From Pseudomonadota bacterium (lineage in GTDB: Bacteria; Pseudomonadota; Alphaproteobacteria; Rhizobiales; Xanthobacteraceae), in the NCBI GenBank assembly GCA_023405565.1, contig JAEXXW010000196.1, forward strand, positions 1 through 5,909: a DNA stretch of 5,909 bases. The letters are read 5' to 3'. This document shows positions 5,677 through 5,909 of the stretch, in pieces; positions within the stretch are counted from its first letter, which is position 1, and the number at the start of each line of letters is the position of its first letter. The position numbers were made by a program, and so were the translations under genes. The notes under the pieces are model-generated. The model ran no database searches and was not told the DNA's origin. It saw only the letters and a list, made by a program, of their open reading frames with translations.

Positions 5677-5909
5677 ATTGCTTCTCTTTTTCTTCCAACT
5701 TCTCTTCCGCGTTTTCTTGCAACAGGCGGCGCAGATTGTCCTTCATCGCGCCGAGATAGGTGAGCGCAGCGTCGGTTTTCGCCGGCGGTTGGCCTTCGAG
5801 GATCGCGTTCATCAGGTCGTTGCCGAGCGCATCAAGCCGGTCCATCAGCGGTTGCGCCGCCGGCGTCAGGAACAGCCGCTTAGCCCGTCGGTCGTTCGGG
5901 TCGGCACGG
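5669..5909 (-). CDS. MarR-family transcriptional regulator, C-terminal part
   Basis: The last 79 residues of a gene that enters from the right edge. The fragment begins RADPNDRRAKRLFLTPAAQP, which is the wing of the MarR winged-helix domain (D-x-x-DRRAK-x-LxLT). It is followed by the C-terminal dimerisation helices (LMDRLDALGNDLMNAIL; ALTYLGAMKDNLRRLL) and a charged tail EEKLEEKEKQYA. Stop TAA is at 5671-5669, inside the first codons of emrA. MarR proteins are dimeric repressors that release DNA on binding small phenolic or hydrophobic ligands. Position as first known gene of a marR-emrA-emrB operon suggests it represses its own operon, as EmrR does. The recognition helix and the operator are outside the window. 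Confidence 0.88.
   Translation of the reverse strand, partial: RADPNDRRAKRLFLTPAAQPLMDRLDALGNDLMNAILEGQPPAKTDAALTYLGAMKDNLRRLLQENAEEKLEEKEKQYA

Overview
The window looks like chromosome of an alphaproteobacterium. The best guess is a Hyphomicrobiales member near Bradyrhizobium, Afipia or Rhodopseudomonas. The reasons are the moderately high GC with GC-rich third positions, the style of the proteins, and two kinds of palindromic repeat: a stem of the ATCGCCGGG/CCCGGCGAT type and a stem of the ATTCCCGC/GCGGGAAT type. The genus is inferred, not proven.

Left half, plus strand (1-2882): a short acyl-CoA metabolism cluster. It holds the 3' end of a MaoC-like hydratase (stop at 149), an acyl-CoA dehydrogenase (149-1303, overlapping that stop by one base) and a family III (CaiB/BaiF) CoA-transferase (about 1749-2882). 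Together they could activate a carboxylic acid to its CoA thioester, desaturate it and hydrate it. The substrate cannot be read from the sequence. The dehydrogenase lacks the usual C-terminal catalytic Glu but has a Glu at the alternative helix-G position used by isovaleryl-CoA and long-chain enzymes.

Between the dehydrogenase and the CoA-transferase lies a 445-base gap. It contains a broken GIY-YIG nuclease gene (1386-1662, two frameshifts) bracketed by a perfect 29-bp inverted repeat (1335-1363 and 1694-1722), each arm of which is itself a hairpin. This looks like a repeat-plus-nuclease cassette that landed inside the operon. It left an orphan Shine-Dalgarno/ATG (1311-1321) just after the dehydrogenase stop and a CoA-transferase with an unclear start.

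Convergent junction (2883-2992): a second, different pair of palindromic repeats forms one large imperfect inverted repeat (2903-2979) between the two converging gene sets.

Right half, minus strand (5909 down to 2993): a tightly overlapped multidrug-efflux operon, marR (partial) - emrA - emrB. It encodes a MarR-type repressor, a periplasmic adaptor (HlyD/EmrA family) and a 14-TM DHA2 drug:H+ antiporter. No outer-membrane partner is visible.

I did not find a wholly new system. The item most worth following up is the repeat-flanked GIY-YIG cassette as a possible small mobile unit.
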